Positions 33,314 through 42,855 are shown, counted from the stretch's first letter. The stretch is DNA of 64,000 nt from Xanthobacteraceae bacterium (GCA_028290465.1 JAQGJU010000012.1:1-64000), one strand, 5' to 3'. Made by a program: numbers and translations. The notes: a model not told the origin generated them from the sequence alone.

Positions 33314-33690
33314 GGGAACCCGACTCACACAACACACGCGCCGGGCCAACCCCCAGCGACGGCATGGGAACCCTAGTCCGGCCGCGCTTAAGGGGACGTA
33401 AAGGCTGCCGCAATTCGCCATAGGGAGACCTCCGTATGGCAAGTCGGTGCTTCGGGTCGGCCACTGTGAAGCTGACGCTTCAGTTTGGCAGCCGTGAAGC
33501 TGGCGCTTCAGCTCGGCTGCCCGTGAAGCTGACGCTTCAGCTCGGCTGCCCGTGAAGCTGGCGCTTCACCTGGGCCGCTGTGTGGGATATCTCACCTTAG
33601 AAGTCAGTCGCACATTGGCGGCCAAACGGGATCTAACCCATAAAAATAGCCGCTTTCGTCATGCGAATGGCGGCGCCAGGGAGGAAACAC
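33314..33690. other. Intergenic region between divergent motA and mmsA
   Basis: About 377 bases without a gene. Its central part is the four-unit hairpin array at 33466-33579. The right end carries the mmsA ribosome site (AGGGAGGAAAC). Promoters for both genes should lie here. Confidence 0.5.
33466..33579. repeat. Four tandem 28-29 base hairpin repeats
   Basis: Units begin at 33466, 33494, 33523 and 33552. Each starts GTGAAGCTGRCGCTTCA, a hairpin with GAAGC and GCTTC arms and a TGRC loop, then a 10-11 base linker of the CTCGGCTGCCC type. Units 1 and 3 have loop TGAC and units 2 and 4 have TGGC, so the array alternates with a period of about 57 bases. Confidence 0.85.
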
Positions 33691-35187
33691 ATGCGGGAAA
33701 TCGGCCATTTTATCGGCGGTAAAGAAGTCAAAGGCGGCTCCGGGCGCTTTGGCGACGTGTTCGACCCGAACACCGGCGAGGTGCAGGCCCGCGTCGCGCT
33801 GGCCAGCAAGGCCGAAACCGTGCAGGCCATCGCCAATGCCGAGGCCGCCTTTCCGGGCTGGGCGGGCACCAATCCGCAGCGCCGCGCCCGCGTGATGTTC
33901 AAGTTTCTGGACCTGGTCCAGAAGGACTTCGACAATCTCGCAAAACTGCTGTCGTCCGAACACGGCAAGACCATCCCGGACGCCCGCGGCGACATCCAGC
34001 GCGGCGTCGAGGTGGTCGAATTCGCCTGCGGCATTCCGCATTTGCTGAAGGGCGAGTTCAGCGACGGCGCCGGTCCGGGCATCGACCTGTTCTCGATGCG
34101 CCAGCCGCTGGGCGTGGTCGCCGGCATCACGCCGTTCAATTTCCCGGCCATGATCCCGATGTGGAAGTTCGCCCCGGCGCTGGCCTGCGGCAACACCTTC
34201 ATCCTGAAGCCGTCGGAGCGCGATCCCTCGGTGCCGATGCGGCTTGCCGAATTGCTGGTCGAGGCCGGGCTGCCGGCCGGCGTGCTGAACGTAGTCAATG
34301 GCGACAAGGAGTCGGTCGACGCGCTGCTGACCGATCCGCGGGTGCGGGCCATCGGCTTTGTCGGCTCGACCCCGATCGCCGAATACATCTATGCGACCGG
34401 CTGCGCGCACGGAAAGCGCGTGCAGTGCTTCGGCGGCGCCAAGAACCACATGATCGTGATGCCGGACGCCGATATCGACCAGGCGGTCGATGCGCTGATC
34501 GGCGCCGGCTATGGCTCGGCCGGCGAGCGCTGCATGGCGATCTCGGTCGCGGTGCCGGTCGGACAGAAGACCGCCGACCTGCTGATTGAGAAGCTGATCC
34601 CACGCGTGGAAAGCCTCAAGGTCGGGCCGTCCAACGATCCGCAGGCCGATTACGGCCCGATGGTCACAAGGGCGCATCTGAACAAGGTGCGCGGCTATGT
34701 CGAGACCGGCATCAAGGAAGGCGCCAAGCTCAAGGTCGACGGCCGGAACTTCAAGCTGCAGGGCTATGAGAACGGCAACTTCATGGGCGGCTGCCTGTTC
34801 GACGAGGTGACGCCCGACATGACGATCTACAAGGAAGAGATCTTCGGCCCGGTGCTGTCGGTGGTGCGCGCCAAGGATTACGAGGAGGCGCTGCGGCTGC
34901 CGTCCGAGCACGAGTACGGCAACGGCGTCTCGATCTTCACCCGCGACGGCGATACCGCCCGCGACTTCACCAGCCGGGTCAATGTCGGCATGGTGGGCGT
35001 GAACTTCGCCATTCCGGTGCCCCTCGCCTACCACACCTTCGGCGGCTGGAAGCGCTCGGGCTTCGGCGACCTGAACCAGCACGGTCCGGACGCAATCCGG
35101 TTCTACACCAAGACCAAGACGGTGACCGCCCGCTGGCCTTCGGGAACCAAGGAAGGCGCCGAGTTCGTCATCCCAACGATGAAGTGA
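33691..35187 (+). CDS. mmsA: Methylmalonate-semialdehyde dehydrogenase (CoA-acylating)
   Basis: A 498-residue aldehyde dehydrogenase. The catalytic Cys281 lies in GSAGERCMAISV, and the MmsA-type segment FGGAKNHMIVMPDADIDQA precedes it. The C-terminal KTVTARWPSG is also typical. It converts methylmalonate or malonate semialdehyde plus CoA and NAD+ to propionyl-CoA or acetyl-CoA in valine, thymine or inositol catabolism. The ATG at 33691 has AGGGAGG upstream and is preferred to 33661. No other valine catabolic gene is adjacent. Confidence 0.94.
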   Translation: MREIGHFIGGKEVKGGSGRFGDVFDPNTGEVQARVALASKAETVQAIANAEAAFPGWAGTNPQRRARVMFKFLDLVQKDFDNLAKLLSSEHGKTIPDARGDIQRGVEVVEFACGIPHLLKGEFSDGAGPGIDLFSMRQPLGVVAGITPFNFPAMIPMWKFAPALACGNTFILKPSERDPSVPMRLAELLVEAGLPAGVLNVVNGDKESVDALLTDPRVRAIGFVGSTPIAEYIYATGCAHGKRVQCFGGAKNHMIVMPDADIDQAVDALIGAGYGSAGERCMAISVAVPVGQKTADLLIEKLIPRVESLKVGPSNDPQADYGPMVTRAHLNKVRGYVETGIKEGAKLKVDGRNFKLQGYENGNFMGGCLFDEVTPDMTIYKEEIFGPVLSVVRAKDYEEALRLPSEHEYGNGVSIFTRDGDTARDFTSRVNVGMVGVNFAIPVPLAYHTFGGWKRSGFGDLNQHGPDAIRFYTKTKTVTARWPSGTKEGAEFVIPTMK

Positions 35188-35189
35188 GC

Positions 35190-35609
35190 ATGACTTTTAT
35201 GACCAAGAAAACATCCGGTGCGGCGGCGCTCGCGGTCCTGGCGCTCGCCGTTACCGGATGCGCCGCCGATCGCGTCTCCGACCGCGTATATCCGGCCCCC
35301 GGCGCGCGGGCCGCCGCCGCATCAGGCGCGCCGGCCGTGGATGTTGGCGGGCGCTGGACGCTGGCCTCGGCCGGCGGCGGCAGTTGCGCGGTGACCTTGA
35401 GCGGCGCGCCGGGTGCGGCGGAAGGCAGCATCAAGCCGGAAGGCGGCTGCCCGGGCAAACTCTTCACCAGCCGCAAATGGTCGCTGCAGCAAGGCGCGCT
35501 CGTGATTCAGGATCATACCGGCGCCCAACTGGCCCAACTCGCGATGTCGTCGCCGGCCCAGTTCGCCGGCACCGCCGGCGGCGGACAGCAGCTCACGCTC
35601 AGCCGGTAA
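35190..35609 (+). CDS. Lipoprotein with AprI/Inh metalloprotease-inhibitor-like domain
   Basis: A 139-residue exported protein (136 if it starts at ATG 35199). The signal peptide ends in a lipobox, LAVTGCAA, so Cys anchors it to a membrane. The mature domain is a small beta barrel with GRWTLASAGGGSCAVTLSG, then KPEGGCPGKLFTSRKWSL. This layout and the two Cys match the AprI/Inh family of inhibitors of secreted serralysin-type proteases. No protease gene is nearby. The start overlaps the mmsA stop region, so it may be cotranscribed with mmsA. Confidence 0.78.
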   Translation: MTFMTKKTSGAAALAVLALAVTGCAADRVSDRVYPAPGARAAAASGAPAVDVGGRWTLASAGGGSCAVTLSGAPGAAEGSIKPEGGCPGKLFTSRKWSLQQGALVIQDHTGAQLAQLAMSSPAQFAGTAGGGQQLTLSR

Positions 35610-35898
35610 CGCATTAACGCGCGACCATCGCCCGATCGACGCCAGCGCGATGAAGGCGAGGTCATTCGCCGCGCGCTTGTCGTCGCGTGCTGCTCCCCGC
35701 CGGTATTATTCGATCTTGATGACGAATCGCTCGACCGAATTGCGAGCGTGGGCCTGTCAGTCAGGCACGGAGTCAAACTCAATGTCGGATTCATACAGAT
35801 GTACATCGGTCCGTCGTCGTTGTGGCTCCGAGGATTCCAAGTCAATGTAAGAGGCTGTTCGGAAATCCGCCGGGCATCAGGCGATTGGTTCCACGCGT

Positions 35899-38265
35899 AT
35901 GTCCGACATCGATTTTCCAGCACCGGGCTGCGGTCTCTTGGCCGCTGCTGATGCGGTGCTGGGTGCGAAGCGTCGGCGCAGGATGCTGCTGATCGGCGTG
36001 GCCGGCGCCGCGCTGCTGGCAGGCGCGGACGTCGCCGCCGCGCAGGATCGGACCAACACCACACCGTTTTCCAACAGCGCTCCGTATGCCGGCAACGTGC
36101 TGAGCAATACGAGTACGATCAACAACAACGGCCCGGGCGGATCCTGGGTCGGCAACATCGTCAGCAATGCCGGCTCCGTGACCAATACCGGGGCCGGCGC
36201 CGTTTGGACGGGCAGCGTCTCGAACGACAACAGCGTCAACAACGAGAATGGCGCCACATGGGTCGGCGACATTGTTTGGAACAACAACGGTATCCGCAAC
36301 AAGGTCGGCAGCACCTGGCAAGGTGATGTCCTGTCCAATGGCGGCGCCAACAGCCTGACCCTGATCGACAATCGTGGGACCTGGGTCGGCGCGGTCAGAG
36401 GCAATACCACACGGATTTTCAGCTATGGCGGATCGTGGACCGGCGATGTCGTCGGCAACGCGGGCAATATCTACAACAATGCCGCCGACGCCACCCTGAA
36501 CCCGGGCGGCGTCAATGCCGCCGTGTGGACCGGCAACGTGCTGAGCAACAGCTTCCTGATCATCAACTTCCAGAACGGCACTTGGAACGGCAACGTCGTC
36601 GACAATCCCGGCGATATCGCCAACTACGGCGCCTGGAACGGCAACCTCACCAACCGCGGCCGGATCATTCACACCGGCGTCTGGACCGGAAACGTCATCA
36701 ACAACGGTACCTTCTTCTGGGCCGAGAACCAGATCGTCGGTGCGTTCGACAATCGCGGGGCGCTGCAGCTCACTGGAAATCTGTCGGGCATCACCACGCT
36801 CACCAATTCAGGCCGGCTCCAACTGACGCACACCAGCGGGTCGCAGACGCTGAGCGTGGCAAGCGCCGTGTTCACGCCGACCTCGTCCTACGAAATCGAC
36901 GTGAACTCGGCCGGCGCCACCGACAGGATCGTCGTCAGCGGCAACGCCGCGCTGGCCGGCACGGTGCGTGTCGTCGCGGCGACCGGGGGCGCCCCCTATG
37001 CGTCCGCGACCAGCTACACCATTCTTAGCGCGGGCAGCATTAGCGGACAGTTCGCTGGCGCTACCACGACCCTGGCCTTTCTCGCGCCGCGCCTGAGCTA
37101 CGATGCCAGCACGGTCTACCTCACGTTGCGACGGAACGATGTCGGCTTTGCCGGGACCGGCGCCACGGGCAACCAGGTCGGGGTCGGCGCGAGCGTGGAG
37201 ATGCTGCGCGCAGGCAACCCACTCTATGACGCCGTGCTCTGGCTTACCCCGCAACAGGCCAGGCAGGCGTTCGACATGCTGTCGGGCGAGGCCCATTCAT
37301 CCGCCGAGAACATGGCGATGGACCAAGCCGGCCTTGTCGGCGGCGTGGCACTCGATCGCCTGCGTCAGACCTTTCGGGACACGGGGCGGAACGCCTTTGC
37401 CAGCGGCAATGCCGGCGATCCGGTCCTCGCCGCCGACCCGGCGTCCAACGCGATGTTGTGGACCAAATTCTATGGTGCCGTCGGCCGGGTGGCGGCCAGC
37501 ACCAGCACTTCATCGCTGACCGGTTCGAGCGGCGGCGTCGCCGTCGGCGTCGACGGGTTGTACGAGGACTGGCGCGTCGGGATGATGGTGCATGCCGGCT
37601 ACACCTCGAGCGCCGTGACCGCGCTGAGCTCGACGATCGGCAGCGCCGACTATGGCCTTGGCCTCTATGGTGGCCGGGAATGGGGCGACACCAGGCTTGC
37701 CCTCGGCGTGATCTACACGCGGCACGACATCCACTCGGCCCGCACGGTCGCCTTCTCCGGCTTCACCGATGGGCTGACCGGCCAGTATGCGGCCGGTACG
37801 GCGCAGGCCTTCGCCGAGCTGTCGCATGGGTTCGACCTGGGTGTCTTGTCGCTGCGGCCCTATGCGGACCTTGCCTATATCAGCCGCACCGCCGAGCAGT
37901 TCACCGAGACGGGCGGCGCCGCCGCGCTGACTCGCACCGGCAACACCATCTCCACTATCTTTACGACGCTGGGCCTGCAGGCCGCGCGGCAATTCGTCGT
38001 CGGCGACGCCGAATTGCTGACCGCAAGCGGATCGCTGGGCTGGCGCCACGCCTTCGCCGACAACCCCGCCGCCACCTATGCGCTGGCCGGCGGCAGCAGT
38101 TTCAGCGTGGTCGGTACGCCGGTCGAAAGCGACATGCTGGCGGTGAACGCCAGTCTGACGCACGATGTCAGCGCGAACTCGATGATCGACTTCAGCTATG
38201 ACGGCCTGCTCGGCGAGAGCGCCCAGATCCACTCGCTCAAGGGCACCTGGGCGATGCGGTTCTAG
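35899..38265 (+). CDS. Autotransporter (type Va) with W-x-G-repeat passenger
   Basis: A 788-residue protein. An extended signal region (AKRRRRMLLIGVAGAALLAG to VAAAQD) is followed by a passenger with at least ten repeats of the form W-x-G-N/D/S-hydrophobic, for example SWVGNIVSN, TWVGDIVWN, TWQGDVLSN, VWTGNVLSN and TWNGNVVDN, between about residues 55 and 275. These are probably turns of a beta-helix. A linker (LSGEAHSSAENMAMDQ) leads to the autotransporter beta domain from about residue 520, ending in GTWAMRF with a terminal Phe as needed for Bam insertion. The stop TAG is the first part of a palindromic repeat. Function is likely adhesion or surface interaction. Confidence 0.9.
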   Translation: MSDIDFPAPGCGLLAAADAVLGAKRRRRMLLIGVAGAALLAGADVAAAQDRTNTTPFSNSAPYAGNVLSNTSTINNNGPGGSWVGNIVSNAGSVTNTGAGAVWTGSVSNDNSVNNENGATWVGDIVWNNNGIRNKVGSTWQGDVLSNGGANSLTLIDNRGTWVGAVRGNTTRIFSYGGSWTGDVVGNAGNIYNNAADATLNPGGVNAAVWTGNVLSNSFLIINFQNGTWNGNVVDNPGDIANYGAWNGNLTNRGRIIHTGVWTGNVINNGTFFWAENQIVGAFDNRGALQLTGNLSGITTLTNSGRLQLTHTSGSQTLSVASAVFTPTSSYEIDVNSAGATDRIVVSGNAALAGTVRVVAATGGAPYASATSYTILSAGSISGQFAGATTTLAFLAPRLSYDASTVYLTLRRNDVGFAGTGATGNQVGVGASVEMLRAGNPLYDAVLWLTPQQARQAFDMLSGEAHSSAENMAMDQAGLVGGVALDRLRQTFRDTGRNAFASGNAGDPVLAADPASNAMLWTKFYGAVGRVAASTSTSSLTGSSGGVAVGVDGLYEDWRVGMMVHAGYTSSAVTALSSTIGSADYGLGLYGGREWGDTRLALGVIYTRHDIHSARTVAFSGFTDGLTGQYAAGTAQAFAELSHGFDLGVLSLRPYADLAYISRTAEQFTETGGAAALTRTGNTISTIFTTLGLQAARQFVVGDAELLTASGSLGWRHAFADNPAATYALAGGSSFSVVGTPVESDMLAVNASLTHDVSANSMIDFSYDGLLGESAQIHSLKGTWAMRF

Positions 38266-38419
38266 TGTGGTGGATTTGAAGTTGCTCATATTGTTGCGGT
38301 AAGCTTGCCGCAGAACTGCACATCCAAAATCGTCCTAACGTCAGCTAGCCCGTGTCGCTTTGATTCCGAAGTTTGCTTCAGAGGCACGCACGGGTGAGCG
38401 AACTTTGGAATCGGAACAC
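38262..38419. repeat. Degenerate pair of GAAGTTCGC-type palindromic repeats
   Basis: The first copy starts at the autotransporter stop codon (CTAGTGTGGTGGATTTGAAG) and is badly matched on its right side. The second has arms GATTCCGAAGTTTGC (38362) and GCGAACTTTGGAATC (to 38412), with outer GTGTCGCTTT and GGAACAC, and ends a few bases before the GST start codon. Both belong to the family at 32378 and 32467 but carry more mismatches. Confidence 0.65.
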
Positions 38420-38424
38420 CAGAG

Positions 38425-39069
38425 ATGGCCGACTACCAGCTCTATTGCTTCGCGCAGTCCGGCAACGCCTACCGAGCGGCGCTGATGCTCAATCTGATCG
38501 GCGCCGACTGGCGGCCGGTGTTCGTCGACTTCTTTGCCGGCGGCGAGACCCGCACGCCCGAGTATCGCGCCAACGTCAACGAAATGGGCGAAGCCCCGGT
38601 GCTGGTGCATGACGGCAAGAAGCTCAGCCAGTCGGGCGTGATCCTGACGTACCTCGCCGAACGGTCCGGGAAGTTCGTGCCCAATGGCGACGACGAACGG
38701 CTGGAGGCACTGCGCTGGATCATCTTCGACAATCAGAAACTCAACGGCTATCTCGGGCCGTATCGATTCCTGAAGAACTTCGCCAAGCCGGCCGGCAATC
38801 CGGACGTGATGGCGTTTCTCAAGGGCCGCATCATGGGCTCACTCGGCATTCTGGATAAAAGGCTGGCCGGCCGCGCCTTCGTGCTCGGCGAGCGGCCGAC
38901 CATCGCCGACCTGTCGCTGGTGGCGTATTTGTATTATCCGGCCGAGGAGTTCGGTTTCGACATCGCGGCCGATTTCAAGAATATTGGCGCGTGGCTGGAC
39001 CGTGTGAAGGCACTGCCGGGCTGGAAACACCCGTATGATCTAATGCCCGGACACCCGCTGCCGAGTTAG
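38425..39069 (+). CDS. Glutathione S-transferase family protein
   Basis: A 214-residue GST. The thioredoxin-fold N-terminal domain reads QLYCFAQSGNAYRAALMLN, with the cis-Pro region EAPVLVHDGKKLSQSGVIL; Ser of QSG is the usual glutathione-carboxylate contact. The helical C-terminal domain has LGERPTIADLSLVAYLYYP. The substrate is unknown. It lies 28 bases upstream of the D-tartrate dehydratase gene on the same strand and could be in the same transcript. Confidence 0.92.
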   Translation: MADYQLYCFAQSGNAYRAALMLNLIGADWRPVFVDFFAGGETRTPEYRANVNEMGEAPVLVHDGKKLSQSGVILTYLAERSGKFVPNGDDERLEALRWIIFDNQKLNGYLGPYRFLKNFAKPAGNPDVMAFLKGRIMGSLGILDKRLAGRAFVLGERPTIADLSLVAYLYYPAEEFGFDIAADFKNIGAWLDRVKALPGWKHPYDLMPGHPLPS

Positions 39070-39097
39070 ATGGATCCATCAGGAACAGGTCGTCCCC

Positions 39098-40261
39098 ATG
39101 CGTATTGTCGACATCCGCGAGCGCACCGCGCCGATCGCCTCCCCGATCGCCAACGCCTTCATCGACTTTTCGAAGATGACGCTGAGCCTCGTCGCCGTGG
39201 TGACCGACGTCATCCGCGACGGCAAACCGGTCATCGGCTACGGCTTCAACTCCAATGGGCGCTACGGCCAGGGCGGCCTGATCCGCGAGCGCTTCGCGCC
39301 GCGCATCCTTGAGGCCACGGCCGACAGCCTGATTGACGCGACCGGCGACAACATCGACCCGCACAAGGTCTGGGCGACGATGTTCACCAACGAAAAGCCC
39401 GGCGGCCATGGCGAACGCTCGGTGGCGATCGGCACCATCGATATGGCGGTGTGGGACGCGGTGGCGAAGATCGCCAACAAGCCGCTGTTCCGGCTGCTGG
39501 CCGAGCGCCACGGCACCGTGGCCGACCCGCGCGTCTTCGTCTATGCGGCCGGCGGCTATTACTATCCGGGCAAGGGCCTCGAAGGGCTGGCGGCCGAGAT
39601 GCAGGGCTATCTCGACCGCGGCTATACGGTCGTAAAGATGAAGATCGGCGGCGCGCCGCTGGCGGAAGATCGCAAGCGCATCGAGACCGTGCTGCGCATG
39701 CTGCCGTCCGGCTCGAAACTCGCGGTCGACGCCAATGGCCGTTTCGATCTGGAGACGGCGGTCAATTACGCCAAGGCGCTGCGCGATTATGACCTGTTCT
39801 GGTACGAGGAAGCCGGCGATCCGCTGGATTACGAGTTGCAGGCCAAGCTCGCCGAGCATTATCCCGGCCCGATGGCGACCGGCGAAAACCTGTTCTCGAT
39901 GCAGGACGCGCGCAATCTCATTCGCTATGGCGGCATGCGGTCCGACCGCGACTGGCTGCAGTTCGACTGCGCGCTGAGCTACGGCCTTGTCGAGTATCTG
40001 CGCACGCTGGACATGCTGAAGTCGTATGGCTGGTCGTGGCGCCGCTGCATTCCGCATGGCGGCCACCAGATGTCGCTCAACATCGCGGCCGGCTTGGGCC
40101 TCGGCGGCAACGAATCCTATCCGGATCTGTTCCAGCCCTATGGCGGCTTCCCGGACGGCGTGCGGGTCGAGGCCGGTCACATCACGATGCCGGAATTGCC
40201 GGGCATTGGATTTGAGGGCAAGGCCGACCTGATCAAGGAGATGCGGAGCCTGGCGTCGTGA
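39098..40261 (+). CDS. tarD: D-tartrate dehydratase (enolase superfamily)
   Basis: A 387-residue mandelate-racemase-type enzyme. Lys180 and Lys182 in VVKMKIGG, metal ligands Asp in LAVDANGRF, Glu in WYEEAGDP and Glu in TGENLFS, and His320 in CIPHGGHQMS correspond, with a shift of two, to the catalytic Lys184 and His322 of the characterised Bradyrhizobium D-tartrate dehydratase. The overall match recalled for that enzyme is very close (GYGFNSNGRYGQGGLIRERF). It dehydrates D-tartrate to oxaloacetate in the cytosol. No tartrate transporter is adjacent. Confidence 0.92.
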   Translation: MRIVDIRERTAPIASPIANAFIDFSKMTLSLVAVVTDVIRDGKPVIGYGFNSNGRYGQGGLIRERFAPRILEATADSLIDATGDNIDPHKVWATMFTNEKPGGHGERSVAIGTIDMAVWDAVAKIANKPLFRLLAERHGTVADPRVFVYAAGGYYYPGKGLEGLAAEMQGYLDRGYTVVKMKIGGAPLAEDRKRIETVLRMLPSGSKLAVDANGRFDLETAVNYAKALRDYDLFWYEEAGDPLDYELQAKLAEHYPGPMATGENLFSMQDARNLIRYGGMRSDRDWLQFDCALSYGLVEYLRTLDMLKSYGWSWRRCIPHGGHQMSLNIAAGLGLGGNESYPDLFQPYGGFPDGVRVEAGHITMPELPGIGFEGKADLIKEMRSLAS

Positions 40262-40330
40262 GCACGGCAACCCGCACCTGATCGACGGACGAGGGAATTT
40301 CGCAGTGCGTCGGATTGTGAGATTAACCCG

Positions 40331-40423
40331 CCTCATCCTGAGGAGCGCTCTGCAAGAGCGCGTCTCGAAGGATGGGCGGCCTCTCCTTCGAGACGCGGCC
40401 TTCGGCCGCTCCTCAGGATGAGG
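40331..40423. repeat. CCTCATCCTGAGGAGC palindromic repeat
   Basis: A 93-base hairpin element: CCTCATCCTGAGGAGCG on the left pairs with CGCTCCTCAGGATGAGG on the right. Inside, GCGTCTCGAAGGATGG faces CCTTCGAGACGC. It is followed by a second small pair, GTCATCC...GGATGAC (about 40450-40502). It stands between convergent genes (tarD and ureE) and could serve as a terminator. The same family occurs at 51419-51572. Confidence 0.75.
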
Positions 40424-40537
40424 CCGAGAGAGTCAAGACTCGCGGAGCCTGTCATCCGGCCGGCCAAAGGCTGGACCCGTTCGTTCGCACCTCAGGATGA
40501 CGGATTAGAGTCTGATTCAATCTGGAGAGCTAGCGCG

Positions 40538-41173
40538 CTAACCGGTCGTTTTCGTCACGCCGTGATCGTGATGCGCGTGATCGTGACTGTGATCATGGCC
40601 GCAATGCTCGTCATGCACATGGTGCGCGTGATCATGCGCATGATCGTGGCTGTGCCCATGATCATGATGATCGTGACCGTGATGATCATGGTCATGGTGG
40701 CCGTGATCATGATCGTGCGCGGCGGTGTGGCCGTCATACGCGCCGCCTTCCGGCTCGAACGGCGCTTCGATCACGACCGGCTTGGCACCCAGCGCCGTCA
40801 GCAGTGCCTCGGTCGCCGGCTCGCGCCGCACCCGAATGGCCCGGCCCCGGATCTCGGCCGCGATATGGCGGTCGCCGAGATGCCAGGCGAGCCGCGCCAG
40901 CGCCGGAAGATCTACGGCACGCGCCTCCAGCAGCGGCTCGGCCGCCGCCACCACCTCGACAAGGCGGCCATCGTCCAGTAGCAGCGCGTCGTCGGTGCGC
41001 AGCCTTGGCGTCGCCGGGAGATCGAGTTCGATCGGCGTACCCTTGACGCCGACCAATGCGCCGCGCGCCATGCGGCGCTGCTCGGCATTCAGAATAACGG
41101 TGTCGCAAACTTTCGGCTGTTCGCCGGCCGTGCGCCTGGCATCGACCGTCAGCACTTGGATCGCGCGGGACAT
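40538..41173 (-). CDS. ureE: Urease accessory protein UreE with long His-rich tail
   Basis: A 211-residue nickel chaperone. The N-terminal UreE domain ([20 protein letters not shown]) and the middle metal-binding domain ([17 protein letters not shown], with the key His in WHLGDRH) are typical. The last 60 residues carry about 29 His interleaved with Asp, Gly and Ala, a storage-like nickel-binding tail. No urease structural or other accessory genes occur in the window. The start overlaps the stop of pssA by one base (TAATG), so it seems to be expressed with phospholipid genes. Confidence 0.92.
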   Translation of the reverse strand: MSRAIQVLTVDARRTAGEQPKVCDTVILNAEQRRMARGALVGVKGTPIELDLPATPRLRTDDALLLDDGRLVEVVAAAEPLLEARAVDLPALARLAWHLGDRHIAAEIRGRAIRVRREPATEALLTALGAKPVVIEAPFEPEGGAYDGHTAAHDHDHGHHDHDHHGHDHHDHGHSHDHAHDHAHHVHDEHCGHDHSHDHAHHDHGVTKTTG

Positions 41174-42093
41174 TAATTTAGCCGCGTCGGACGGTCCGCT
41201 TCGCCATCGCTGGGTGGCGGCGTGACGCTAGGCGACGACACACCAGACGACGACATGCCGGGCGCGGCGGCAGTCGTTGCGTCCGGGGCCGGCGCTCCGC
41301 CGACCAAAGCCGCCTCGGCCTCTTCCTGCTTGCGATACGACAGATAGCCGAGCGGCAGCGTCCCCAGATAGATCAGCGTCGACACGGTGAGGAATTCCCA
41401 CGGATAGCTGATCAGCAGCGCGATCAGCAGCACCACCACCACGAAGACCGGCAGCACCATTTCGGGACGCACGCGCTTGCCGACCCGCTTGCCGGAGAAC
41501 ACCGGCAGCCGCGACACCATCAGCGCGGCCATCGCCAGCGTGTAGAAGAACGTGAACCAGATCATAAAGCGGCTGAGCGGCGCGCCGAGAAAGAACACAT
41601 AGATCGGCAGCAGCACCGTGATGGCGCCGAGCGGCGCCGGCATGCCGGTGAAGTAGTTGCCGGCCCAGGCCGGGCGGTTCGGATCGTCGATCATGACGTT
41701 GAAGCGCGCCAAGCGCAGCGATGCGCAGATAGCGAACACCAATGCTGCGATCCAGCCGGCCGATTTGAGTTCGTGCAGGCCCCAGAAATACAGGATCAAA
41801 GCCGGCGCAACGCCGAAATTGACGAAGTCCGCGAGGCTGTCGAGTTCGGCGCCGAATTTTGAGGTGCCCTTCAGCAGGCGCGCCAACCGCCCGTCGATGC
41901 CGTCCAGCACCGCCGCGAACACGATGGCGGCCAGCGCCCAATCGAGCTTCTGCTCGAAGGCCAGCCGGATCGCGGTCAGGCCGGCGCACAACGCCAACAG
42001 CGTGATGAGGTTGGGCACCAGGGTGCGAACCGGGATCGCCTTGAACCGGCGCTTGCGGGCTTCGAAAAGGTCGGGATCGGATGGGATACGCAT
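41173..42093 (-). CDS. pssA: CDP-diacylglycerol-serine O-phosphatidyltransferase
   Basis: A 306-residue membrane enzyme that makes phosphatidylserine. The CDP-alcohol phosphotransferase motif is present as [20 protein letters not shown] followed by LDSLAD. About eight hydrophobic segments surround it, and the C-terminal 40 residues are Pro/Ser-rich. The start MRIPSDPD at 42093 is chosen; an ATG at 42129 is possible. It follows psd, and together they form the phosphatidylethanolamine pathway. Confidence 0.93.
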   Translation of the reverse strand: MRIPSDPDLFEARKRRFKAIPVRTLVPNLITLLALCAGLTAIRLAFEQKLDWALAAIVFAAVLDGIDGRLARLLKGTSKFGAELDSLADFVNFGVAPALILYFWGLHELKSAGWIAALVFAICASLRLARFNVMIDDPNRPAWAGNYFTGMPAPLGAITVLLPIYVFFLGAPLSRFMIWFTFFYTLAMAALMVSRLPVFSGKRVGKRVRPEMVLPVFVVVVLLIALLISYPWEFLTVSTLIYLGTLPLGYLSYRKQEEAEAALVGGAPAPDATTAAAPGMSSSGVSSPSVTPPPSDGEADRPTRLN

Positions 42094-42156
42094 GGCGGCA
42101 ATATACCGGATTCCGGCCCCCGCCGCCATGACAATGAAAAAACTGGTAAATTTGGT

Positions 42157-42855
42157 CTACTGGACCCGGAACGTCCGCCCCGGATCGCTGGCCGTCAGAT
42201 CGGCCAGCACGGTCTCGCCGGCCAGCGACGTCTGGCCTTCGGCGACCAGCGGTTTGACGCCTTCGGGGAAATACACGTCGACCCGCGAGCCGAACCGGAT
42301 CAGGCCGAAGCGCTCCCCGGCTCCGATGGTTTCGCCTTCGCGTTTGAACGAGACAATACGCCGCGCCACCAGCCCGGCGATCTGCACCACGCCGAAGCGA
42401 TGGCCGCCGGACGCGATGATCAGGCAATTGCGTTCGTTGTCCTCGCTGGCCTTGTCGAGGTCGGCGTTCAGGAAGGCGCCGGCCCGGTACACGATGCGCT
42501 CGATGCGGCCCGCGACCGGCGCCCGGTTCACATGGCAGTCGAACACGCTCATGAAGATCGACACGCGCGGCAGCGGCCGGTCGCTGAGCCCGAGTTCCTT
42601 GGGCGGAATGGCGTTGGTCACGAGGCTGATGCGGCCGTCGGCCGGCGCCACCACGATGCCCTCGCGCACCGGCGTCACCCGGATCGGGTCGCGAAAGAAA
42701 TACACGCACCACAGAGTCAGCACGACACCGAGCCAGCCGAGCGGCGCCCACAGCCACATCAGAAACAGGCTGACGAACGCAAACGCGCCGATGAACGGGT
42801 AGCCTTCCGGATGGATCGGCGCGAGCTGGGACCGGATCGAGGAAATGACGGACAT
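42157..42855 (-). CDS. psd: Phosphatidylserine decarboxylase
   Basis: A 232-residue enzyme of the short PSD type. Two N-terminal membrane helices ([16 protein letters not shown] and [13 protein letters not shown]) are followed by the core with [16 protein letters not shown]. The C-terminal [15 protein letters not shown] carries the Gly-Ser cleavage site, where Ser becomes the pyruvoyl group. It converts phosphatidylserine to phosphatidylethanolamine at the inner membrane. The start [10 protein letters not shown] at 42855 is preferred over a longer Arg-rich extension. Confidence 0.94.
   Translation of the reverse strand: MSVISSIRSQLAPIHPEGYPFIGAFAFVSLFLMWLWAPLGWLGVVLTLWCVYFFRDPIRVTPVREGIVVAPADGRISLVTNAIPPKELGLSDRPLPRVSIFMSVFDCHVNRAPVAGRIERIVYRAGAFLNADLDKASEDNERNCLIIASGGHRFGVVQIAGLVARRIVSFKREGETIGAGERFGLIRFGSRVDVYFPEGVKPLVAEGQTSLAGETVLADLTASDPGRTFRVQ

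Noticed and set aside
33466-33579. Considered as a short CRISPR array
   Set aside because: The linkers between units are nearly identical, not unique spacers, units are only 28-29 bases in total, and there are no cas genes. It is a tandem hairpin repeat.
40555-40737. Met/Thr/Ile-rich 60-residue minus-strand frame that looks like a membrane peptide
   Set aside because: It is the shifted-frame reading of the CAT/GAT repeats that encode the His-rich tail of UreE.
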